Source: Halorubrum californiense DSM 19288 (lineage in GTDB: Archaea; Halobacteriota; Halobacteria; Halobacteriales; Haloferacaceae). Taken from it: DNA of 64,000 nt. Position 1 is the stretch's first letter. Every line of letters starts with the position of its first letter. The position numbers and the translations under genes were made by a program. The notes below the pieces were generated by a model. That model did no database searches. It was not told the DNA's origin and saw nothing but the letters and a program-made list of their open reading frames with translations. Where the stretch lies: NCBI RefSeq assembly GCF_000336875.1, contig NZ_AOJK01000073.1:53410-117409 (forward strand). The letters run 5' to 3'. Shown here piece by piece: positions 40,981-47,847 of this stretch.

Positions 40981-41015
40981 CCTACCTTACGTAGGCACCG
41001 TGGGTTTATATGGAC
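40981..41015 (-). promoter_or_regulatory. Promoter with palindromic operator for the gene at 40352-40921
   Basis: On the minus strand a TATA box (CATATAAACCC, 41005-41015) is followed by CCTACGTAAGGTAGG (40981-40995), an inverted repeat CCTAC-N5-GTAGG with a near-palindromic ACGT centre. The predicted transcription start falls on the palindrome, where a repressor would block polymerase. About 60 bases of leader remain before the ATG at 40921. Confidence 0.5.
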
Positions 41016-41099
41016 TGCCCTTCGAGGTGTGAGGATCGGTGTGACGAGCGCACACGCCGCGTCACGGACTCGGGTCGGAGCGCGAGGCGATCTCCGCCC

Positions 41100-41444
41100 T
41101 CACTCGGCGCCGAGTTCGGCCGCGAGCTCGCCTCGTTCGTCGAGTTCGCCGAGCACGTCGCTGCCGCCGACGAACTCGCCGTCGACGAACGTCTGCGGGA
41201 TCGTCTCCCAACCGCTGTGGGACTCCAGCGCCTCGCGGTACTCCGGCAGCGCGGGCAACACGTCGACCGTCTCGAACTCCTCGACGTGCTGGGAGATCAG
41301 CTCGACGGCGCGCTGGGAGTAGCCGCACTGCGGCATCAGGCGGTTCCCCTTCATGAAGAGTACCACGTCGTTGTCGGCGAGAACCGTCTCGACGCGCTGT
41401 TCGATCTCTTCGGCGTCGGCGTCCGCTTCGGGGCTGAACGTCAT
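41100..41444 (-). CDS. Monothiol glutaredoxin-family protein
   Basis: 114 residues from ATG 41444. VVLFMKGNRLMPQCGYSQRAVELI places the single active-site Cys40 in CGYS (CGFS in classical monothiol glutaredoxins), followed by TIPQTFVDGEFVGGSDVL, with the conserved cis-Pro and GG. This class ligates 2Fe-2S clusters and moves Fe-S rather than doing classic thiol reduction. The N-terminal ten residues are acidic. Stand-alone. Confidence 0.9.
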   Translation of the reverse strand: MTFSPEADADAEEIEQRVETVLADNDVVLFMKGNRLMPQCGYSQRAVELISQHVEEFETVDVLPALPEYREALESHSGWETIPQTFVDGEFVGGSDVLGELDERGELAAELGAE

Positions 41445-41530
41445 ACAGCGCTGTACGCGTCGCCGACGCAAATGGGTTCCGCACGGGTACGGCGGGGCGG
41501 GCCGGCCGGCGACCGGCTGGCTGCCCCGGC

Positions 41531-42166
41531 TTACTCCTCGCGGTCGACGCGAACCACGTCGACGAGCGAGTAGACGGGGACGCCGTCGATGTCGTCGTAC
41601 CCCATCTTGTCGACGAGGACGACGCAGGCCACCGGCTCGCCGCCCTGCTCGCGGATCGCGTCGATCGACTCCCGCATCGTCGTCCCCGAGGTGATGATGT
41701 CGTCGACGACGTAGCAGTCGCGGTTCCGGATCGCGGCGAAGTTCCGCGAGAAACCGCCGCCGTGCTCGTCGATGTCCCCTTCCTCCCACTGGTGTTTCGC
41801 GGGCGCGTACGTCCCGAGGTCGGTGTCGAGCCGGTCCGCGACCGCGGTCGCGAGCGGCGCGCCGGCCTTCTCGATGCCGACCGTCAGGTCGACTTCCTTC
41901 CCCTGTTTGGCCAGCAGGTCCGCCATCGCGCTCGCCGCGTAGCCGAGGCGCGTCGAGTCGCGCCCGAGCGCCGACCAGTCGACGTGGATGTCGGCCGACG
42001 CCGTCGCGTCCGCGGGCGCTTCCCCCGCCTCGGCGCCGCCGCTGCGCTCGACCAGCCAGCTCGCCGTCTCGCGGGAGACGTTCAGTTCGTCCGCGATCTC
42101 TCCCTTCGAGAGCCCCCGCTCGGCGAGCTCGGCCGCGCTGTCGATGAGGTCGTCAACGTTCTTCAT
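41531..42166 (-). CDS. gfcR: GfcR-like transcription regulator (PRTase fused to HTH)
   Basis: 211 residues from ATG 42166. Residues 1-50 give a helix-turn-helix (AELAERGLSKGEIADELNVSRET). The rest is a phosphoribosyltransferase fold with the PRPP-loop CYVVDDIITSGTTMRESI near 150-165. This matches GfcR of Haloferax, an activator of glycolytic and glucose genes thought to respond to a pathway intermediate, and it was long annotated as orotate PRTase-like. It starts inside the end of the glucose dehydrogenase gene (14-base overlap), so regulator and enzyme are co-translated. Activity is likely regulatory, not enzymatic. Confidence 0.88.
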   Translation of the reverse strand: MKNVDDLIDSAAELAERGLSKGEIADELNVSRETASWLVERSGGAEAGEAPADATASADIHVDWSALGRDSTRLGYAASAMADLLAKQGKEVDLTVGIEKAGAPLATAVADRLDTDLGTYAPAKHQWEEGDIDEHGGGFSRNFAAIRNRDCYVVDDIITSGTTMRESIDAIREQGGEPVACVVLVDKMGYDDIDGVPVYSLVDVVRVDREE

Positions 42167-43223
42167 ACGCGATAAATTCGACCGCCGTTTTAATAGTCGT
42201 GTCGTCATCCGCGAACGCGGCTTCGAACTCGTCGAGCCCGTGGATTCCCGTCACGAGATCGCCGAGGAACTCCGCGGAGAGCCCCGAGAGGGACTCGACG
42301 GCGGACTCGAAGTGGCCGTACCCGGAGTTGACGCTGCCGACGAGCGCCTTGTTGTGGAGGACGAACTCGCGGTGGAGCCGGCCCCCGTCGATCTCGAACT
42401 CCCAATCTCCCGGGACGCCGAGGAGCGCGCCGACCCCGTTCGGAGCGAGGGCCTCGATCGTCTCGAAGGCGTGCGGCGCGTGGCCGGTCGCCTCGAAGAC
42501 GAGGTCCATCGGCTCGTACGCCTCCGGCACGTCTGGGATCGCGGTGTCGTTCGAGTTCACGTACGTCGCTCCCAGCGACTCGATGATGTCGATGGTGGGG
42601 TCGGGGCGCTCGCGCCGCCCGAGACAATAGATCCGGTCGAACGACTCGTCGAGGGTCGCGACCGTCAGCAGTCCGAGCGACCCGTTCCCTAACACGAGCG
42701 CCGACTCGGGCTCCCAGCCGAACGCCGACCGGCTGGCGTACGCGTGTTCGATCGCCTTCTCGGCGATCGAGATCGGCTCCACGAGGAACCCCCACTCCGC
42801 GAGCGCCGACGGAATCTCGACGAGGAACTCCGCCGGGCTGGTAAAGTATTCGGCCATGAACCCGTGTGCGCCGACGATGCCGCGCTCGTGGTACTCCCCG
42901 TCCGGCGCCATGTCTGGTTCGCCGCGCGCGAAGTACTCGTTGGCGCCGTTGGGCGGCCGGCGGACCGTCGGGACGACGACGTCGCCGACCTCGAACGGCG
43001 TGTCGTTCGGGTCCTCGACCACGCCGACGGCCTCGTGGCCCAACACGATGTGGTCCTCGCCCGCGGGGGTCCCCCCGTGACCGCCGGCGATGACCTCGTG
43101 GTCCGTCCCGTCGACGCCGACTCGGAGGGTCCGAACCAGCGCCTCGCCCGGCGCGGGTTCCGGTCGCGGCTTCTCTGTCACGACCGGTTCGTCGGCTCCC
43201 TCGTAGACGGCAATCGCGTCCAT
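42153..43223 (-). CDS. gdh: Glucose 1-dehydrogenase (medium-chain, zinc)
   Basis: 356 residues from ATG 43223. Oxidises glucose to gluconolactone with NAD(P)+, the first step of the semi-phosphorylative Entner-Doudoroff path. Zinc ligands match the haloarchaeal enzyme: D38 (VDGTD), H63 (GHEAVG) with E64, and E149 near LVEPIS. The coenzyme motif LVLGNGSLGLLTVA is intact, and the C-terminal EFEAAFADDDTTIKTAVEF is typical. The gene leads a two-gene operon with gfcR, whose start lies within this gene's end. The upstream gap to the divergent NRDE gene (103 bases) contains AAAAGATTTCTTTTATTG, the likely promoter. Confidence 0.95.
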   Translation of the reverse strand: MDAIAVYEGADEPVVTEKPRPEPAPGEALVRTLRVGVDGTDHEVIAGGHGGTPAGEDHIVLGHEAVGVVEDPNDTPFEVGDVVVPTVRRPPNGANEYFARGEPDMAPDGEYHERGIVGAHGFMAEYFTSPAEFLVEIPSALAEWGFLVEPISIAEKAIEHAYASRSAFGWEPESALVLGNGSLGLLTVATLDESFDRIYCLGRRERPDPTIDIIESLGATYVNSNDTAIPDVPEAYEPMDLVFEATGHAPHAFETIEALAPNGVGALLGVPGDWEFEIDGGRLHREFVLHNKALVGSVNSGYGHFESAVESLSGLSAEFLGDLVTGIHGLDEFEAAFADDDTTIKTAVEFIAYEER

Positions 43224-43326
43224 ATCCGGATCCACGCGGTCAGTCACCAAAAGATTTCTTTTATTGTGAGTAAACGCGTGCGTGGGACCCCGTGGATTTT
43301 TCAGTCGCTCGGGCGTACTCGGTGGC

Positions 43327-44111
43327 GTGTGTACCCTGACTCTCGCGTGGCGGGCGTTCGGCGACGCTCCAGTCGCGCTCGCGGCCACGCGCGACGAGGC
43401 GCTCGACCGCCCGAGCGAGCCGCCGGCGGTGCGTGGCGGCACCGACGATGACGGCGGCGTCCGGTACGTGGCCCCGCGCGACGCCGAGGCCGGCGGGACG
43501 TGGATCGGCGTCTCCGAGGGCGGCCTCGTCGTCGCGGTCACGAACCGATGGCTCGACGCCGACCGCGATGGCGACCGCTCGCGCGGGCTGCTCGTCCGCG
43601 ACTGCCTGACGGCCGCCTCCGCCGAGGCGGCGGTTAAATCGGTCGAGCGCGAACTCGACGAGCGCGCGTACGCCGGCTTCAACCTCGTCCTCGCCGACGA
43701 CCGCGCGGCGTTCCTGCTGATGTACGACGGCGGCCTCGTCGTGACCCGACTCGATCCGGGCGTCCACGTCGTCGGCAACGTCGGGGGGGTGGTCAACGGC
43801 GCGGAGCGGTTCGCGGTCCCCGAGCGCCGACGGGAGTTCGGTGAGGGCGCGCCGACAGCGCCCGGCGGATCGCGGCCGCGCTCGTCCCGGAGCCGGGCGA
43901 GTCGGGCGCGTCGTGGCTCGACCGCGCGAGCGGCGTCCTCGCGGACCACGAGTACGGCGCCTGCCTCCACGGCGAGGGGTTCGGGACGCGCTCGTTCACC
44001 CGGATCCGGACCGGCGACGACCCCGCCGTCGCGTACGCCGACGGACCGCCCTGCGAGACGCCCGCGGATCCGGTCCCGCTCCCCGAGGAGTTCGCGGTCG
44101 GCGACGCCTGA
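43327..44111 (+). pseudogene. NRDE (TANGO2) family protein, frameshifted
   Basis: From GTG 43327 the frame reads MCTLTLAWRAFGDAP, ATRDEALDRPSEPP, VTNRWLDADRDGD and GFNLVLADDRAAFLL, the NRDE/TANGO2 fold (heme and metabolite chaperone-like). Around 43845-43855 the frame breaks; the remaining codons continue in another frame as SARRIAAALVPEPGES then GFGTRSFTRIRTGDDPAVAY and end at TGA 44109-44111. Total length is 785 bases, 3n+2, so one base is missing near GGCGCGCC. Intact it would be about 260 residues. Either a real disruption or a sequencing error in a GC run. Divergent from glucose dehydrogenase. Confidence 0.8.
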
Positions 44112-44236
44112 GCGGAACCCCCCGACCTGCGACGCGACTCCGTCCGGGACCGGTGCTTCGAGAGATAGAACGAGTATGCGCCTCAATACCATACCGTGCG
44201 GAACGTTTTCACCTCGGACGTGAACGTTCAGGGACG

Positions 44237-45121
44237 ATGCGGCTCCTCGTCTGTGGCGACCTCCATCTGAAGCCCGCGGCCGACGACTACGACCTCGACG
44301 CGGTGTCGCCGCCCGAGGACGTCGACGCCGCGCTGGTTATCGGCGACCTCACGCACCGGGCTGGCGACGACGACGCCGACCTAGCACGTCGGTTCGTCGA
44401 ACGGCTCGCGCCGGACGTTCCGGTCGTCTACGTGCCGGGGAACCACGACCCCGATCCGATGCCGGCCGAGGTGGTGGCCCCCGTCTCCGGCGCCACCGCG
44501 GAACACCTGAGCGCCCGGACGCTCGGGGACCTCACGGTCGTCGGCTGGGGCTGCGAGCGCCGGTCGCTCACCCCGCCGCTCCCGCAGACCGAGTTCGACG
44601 CGCTCGACCCACGGACGTTCCCCCGCGAGGACCGCCGCTACGTGGCCGACCGGATCGCCGACGACCTGCTCGACGCGTGTCACCGCGTCGTCAGCGGATC
44701 GGCGTCGGTCCGGGAGGCCGCGGCGTCGCTGGGGATCGCCGACGACGAGGCCGCCGCGTTCCATCGGGGCGTCGAGACGATGGAGGCGACGTACGAGCGA
44801 CTCTCGGAGCGCCTGGGCGGTCGCTCCGACGCGCTGCTCGCGACCCACGTGCCCCCGTTCGGCACCTCGTTTGACCGTCACCACGCGGTCGGCACGCGCG
44901 AGACGGACCGCGAACACCTCCACACCGGATCGATCGCGCTCGCCCTCGCGATCCGAGACCACGACGTGTTCGCCGCGTTCAGCGGCCACTCGCACGCGTT
45001 CGGATACGACGCCGGCGAGGGAGGAGACGGTCGGCCACACCTGCTCAACCTCGGCTTCCGCGGCGTCGGGGTCGCGACGGTCGATCCGTCTCGCGGGGAG
45101 TTCGCGTTCACCCGCCGGTGA
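44237..45121 (+). CDS. Metallophosphoesterase
   Basis: 294 residues from ATG 44237. Metal-binding signatures are complete: GDLHLKP (D8, H10), VIGDLTHR, VPGNHDPD, ATHVPPFGT and FSGHSHAFG. The calcineurin-like fold with a large helical insert (about 115-200, REDRRYVADRIADDLL) fits a cytoplasmic phosphatase/nuclease. Substrate unknown. Possibly in one unit with the frameshifted NRDE gene upstream (125 bases). Start at 44237 is supported by the motif beginning at residue 8. Confidence 0.88.
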   Translation: MRLLVCGDLHLKPAADDYDLDAVSPPEDVDAALVIGDLTHRAGDDDADLARRFVERLAPDVPVVYVPGNHDPDPMPAEVVAPVSGATAEHLSARTLGDLTVVGWGCERRSLTPPLPQTEFDALDPRTFPREDRRYVADRIADDLLDACHRVVSGSASVREAAASLGIADDEAAAFHRGVETMEATYERLSERLGGRSDALLATHVPPFGTSFDRHHAVGTRETDREHLHTGSIALALAIRDHDVFAAFSGHSHAFGYDAGEGGDGRPHLLNLGFRGVGVATVDPSRGEFAFTRR

Positions 45122-45194
45122 GACGCCGGTCGTGCGGCCGCGGCGCGTGTGATCGGAAAGCCAGTTTTAAGCGATTCGGGAGGCGTGAGAGAGT

Positions 45195-45548
45195 ATGAGC
45201 GCGTCCGAAATCGAGTCCGACCTGTCGGCGGACGAGCGCGCCGGCCTCGAACTCATCCGCGAGACCGGCGGCATCCACCAGAGCGACTTCTGGAAGGAAC
45301 TCGACGTCTCCTCGCGCAAGGGGAGCCGCATCGCCGAGTCGCTGGAGGAGGCCGGAGTCATCCAGCGCGAAGACACCGTCTACGACGGCCACAACACCTA
45401 CTATCTGGAGCCCGCACCGCGCGACCTCGACTTCTCGCTGCTGATGGCCGACGATATGCTCTCGCCGTTCATCGGTGAGGAGGAGGTCGACGCGCAGGCC
45501 GACGCCTTCTCGCAGTGGATGATGAACCTCGCGTACGAGGAGTACTGA
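45195..45548 (+). CDS. Winged-helix (MarR/TrmB-like) transcription regulator
   Basis: 117 residues. ERAGLELIRETGGIHQSDFWKELDVSSRKGSRIAESLEEAGVIQRED is a winged helix with wing VYDGHNTYYLEP. The remaining 45 residues are a short acidic dimerisation tail with a conserved DFSLLMADDMLSPFIGEEEVD. Probably a haloarchaeal regulator of the DUF7343/TrmB-like group. A TTTTAAGC box at about 45164-45171 lies 27 bases before the ATG (leaderless). Confidence 0.82.
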   Translation: MSASEIESDLSADERAGLELIRETGGIHQSDFWKELDVSSRKGSRIAESLEEAGVIQREDTVYDGHNTYYLEPAPRDLDFSLLMADDMLSPFIGEEEVDAQADAFSQWMMNLAYEEY

Positions 45549-45666
45549 GCCGCCTCGATCGAGCCCTCTCGCACTGATCCGCCTCGGCCGACCCCGCTCG
45601 CCGTTTAACCACGCCGCTGACCGCGCGTATCGACGACGAACGTCTTCAGTACCTGAACGGACCCCC

Positions 45667-46026
45667 ATGAAGCGCGCCCTCCCGCTCGCGGTCGGCGTCG
45701 GTCTCTCGGTCGCTTTCGGCGTTCACCAACTGGCCCCGGTCCGCCCGACGACGTTCGGGACCGCCGCCGTCTACGCCGGCGCCGCGTACTTCTACCTCGG
45801 GTTCGACGTCTCGCTGCTCGGAGAGGCGCCGCGGTTCAGCGACCCCGTCGACCGGGTCGGCTACGGGCTGGGCCTCTTCGGTCTGAGCGTCACTCCGATT
45901 CTGTTCGCGCACTATGCCGGGGGCGACGACGGAGCCGTTCTCGGCTTCGTGATCGCGTTCTTCGGTGCGGTCGCGTTCCTCACGCTCAGCGAGCAGGCCA
46001 GACGCGTCAGTGACGGAACGGAGTAA
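45667..46026 (+). CDS. Four-helix membrane protein of unknown function
   Basis: 119 residues, about four hydrophobic stretches (LAVGVGLSVAFGVHQL, AAVYAGAAYFYLGFDV, VGYGLGLFGLSVTPILF, AVLGFVIAFFGAVAFL) and a charged C-terminus. No family recognised. Convergent with the end of the Mrp operon (42 bases). Confidence 0.65.
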   Translation: MKRALPLAVGVGLSVAFGVHQLAPVRPTTFGTAAVYAGAAYFYLGFDVSLLGEAPRFSDPVDRVGYGLGLFGLSVTPILFAHYAGGDDGAVLGFVIAFFGAVAFLTLSEQARRVSDGTE

Positions 46027-46068
46027 CACCGGACAAAAGCCGCCGAGCGCGGGCGATTCGACCCCGCG

Positions 46069-47847
46069 TCAGAGCAGCAGGGAGGCGAACAGCGCGACCC
46101 CGGCGGCGAGCGTCAGGAACAGCACGCTCCGACCGATACCGGCGCGGATCTCCGTATCGACGCCGGCCCGCGAGAGCGTCTCGCGTGGACTGGTCGCGGT
46201 CCGCATCGTCGCGCCCGCCAGCGCCATCGTCGCGCGGTCGACGGCCGCCCACAGTTCAGTGACGCCCCACACCGAACCGCGCCCGAGGTAGAAGGCGGCC
46301 GGGAAGAGGACGGCGTCGACGTCGGGCATCCGGTGGGCGAGCCAGCCGAGCGGGCGCTTCAGCGCGAAGAAGCCGGCGAAGCCGGCGACCAGCAGCGCCG
46401 CGCTCTCGACCAAGTGGCTCCGGCTGTACGGCTTGAAGTACACCTCGTCACTGAGGATGAGGTCAGTGAACGGCATCAGCTCGATCAGCTGGGTGTAGAA
46501 GACGCCGAAAAAGACGCACGCGCCGGCGGCCAACAGCATTCCGACCGTCTGGAACGGGGTAGCGTCGTCCGGCGACAGCGTCGCCGAACCGTGGAAGAAC
46601 ATGTAGTAGCCCAGCTTGATGAACGACATGAACGTCCCAACGCCGCCGAGGACGAGCAGCCACCAGAGCAGCCCGCTGTCCAGCAGAAGGACGTACTCGT
46701 GGACCTCGTGGGCGGAGTCGAGTACCATCCCCTTCGAGATGAAGCCGTTGAAGCCGGGCACCGCCGTAATCGAGGCCGCGCCGACGAGGTAGACGAGGAA
46801 GGTGACCGGCATCACGCGCCAGAGCCCGCCCATCTCGCGGATGTCCTCGACGCCGGTCCGGTAGACGACGACGCCGACCGCCATGAACAGGAGGCTCTTG
46901 TAGAGGACGTTGTTGAACAGGTGCGCGAAGCCGCCGACGACGGCGAACTCGCCGACCGCCGTGGCGAGGCCGAACCCGGCGAGCATGTAGCCGAGCTGGG
47001 CCTGGATGTGGTACGACAGCAGCCGGCGCGGGTCGTACTGGAGCAGCGCGAAGAACGCACCGTAGACGGCCATGAACCCGCCGAGGTAGGCGAGCCACAT
47101 GCCGCCCTCGGGGAACGCACGGTACATGACGTAGGCGGCGGTCTTCGTGGTGAACACCGAGAGGAACACCGACGCCGCGACGTGCGGGCGCGGGTAGGTG
47201 TCCGGCAGCCAGCTGTGCAGGAAGATGAACCCGCAGTTGATCCCGATGCCGACCGCCGCGAGGACCGCCGCGGCCGGGTGGATCCCGACCGTTTCCGAGA
47301 ACAGGAACGTCCCCGCGTTCACGAAGTGGACGACGACGGCGGCGAGCAGGATGGTCCCGCCGGTCCCGTGGAACAGCGCGTAGCGGTACCCCGCGCGTAC
47401 CGCCGCCCCGCCGTGCTGCCAGACGAGCAGCGTCGAGGTGACGGCGGTCAGCTCCCAGAAGAAGATCAGGGTGAGCCAGTCGCCGGCGTAGATCGTCCCC
47501 AGGGTCGTGGCGACGTAGGTCAGCGCGAACGCGGTCACCCACGTCGGCGCCTCGCTGCCGTAGGCGTACAGCACCGCGGCCGTCGCGAGGAACCCGACGA
47601 CGACCCCCATCAGCAGCGAGAACTGGTCGACGTTGAAGAACACGACGTCGAAGCCGAGGAACGTCGTCGCGAGGTGTGCGCCCGTGCCGCCGTCGCCGAG
47701 CAGCACCGCCTGCGCGAAGGTGAACGCCGTCGCGAGCGCGGCGACCGCGTGTCCCGCCCGCCGCGGCAGCGCCAGCACCGCGAGCGCCGCGAACGCGAGC
47801 AGGATGTACGGCGGAATCGACGCGAGGAGGCTCGTGGGCACCGTCAC
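46069..47847 (-). CDS. Mrp/NuoL-family antiporter-like subunit (last gene of operon)
   Basis: 592 residues with about 14 membrane helices. The GTG start at 47847 overlaps the upstream stop by GTGA. FFWELTAVTSTLLVW carries E132 and TTKTAAYVMYR K235, both typical of MrpA/MrpD/NuoL. The helix-7 lysine is absent: GIGINCGFIFLHSWLP has N204 where K stands in GxxxKxxxxPxHxWLP. FNGFISKGMVLDSA keeps the helix-12 region lysine. FFWELT resembles the MrpA N-terminal part more than MrpD, so it may stand in for the missing N-terminal half of MrpA. Subunit identity is less sure than family. Confidence 0.85.
   Translation of the reverse strand: MTVPTSLLASIPPYILLAFAALAVLALPRRAGHAVAALATAFTFAQAVLLGDGGTGAHLATTFLGFDVVFFNVDQFSLLMGVVVGFLATAAVLYAYGSEAPTWVTAFALTYVATTLGTIYAGDWLTLIFFWELTAVTSTLLVWQHGGAAVRAGYRYALFHGTGGTILLAAVVVHFVNAGTFLFSETVGIHPAAAVLAAVGIGINCGFIFLHSWLPDTYPRPHVAASVFLSVFTTKTAAYVMYRAFPEGGMWLAYLGGFMAVYGAFFALLQYDPRRLLSYHIQAQLGYMLAGFGLATAVGEFAVVGGFAHLFNNVLYKSLLFMAVGVVVYRTGVEDIREMGGLWRVMPVTFLVYLVGAASITAVPGFNGFISKGMVLDSAHEVHEYVLLLDSGLLWWLLVLGGVGTFMSFIKLGYYMFFHGSATLSPDDATPFQTVGMLLAAGACVFFGVFYTQLIELMPFTDLILSDEVYFKPYSRSHLVESAALLVAGFAGFFALKRPLGWLAHRMPDVDAVLFPAAFYLGRGSVWGVTELWAAVDRATMALAGATMRTATSPRETLSRAGVDTEIRAGIGRSVLFLTLAAGVALFASLLL

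Noticed and set aside
43841-44236. Upstream extension of the metallophosphoesterase to 43841
   Set aside because: The extension overlaps the C-terminal part of the NRDE gene in another frame and is Arg-rich; the metal motif starts right after ATG 44237.
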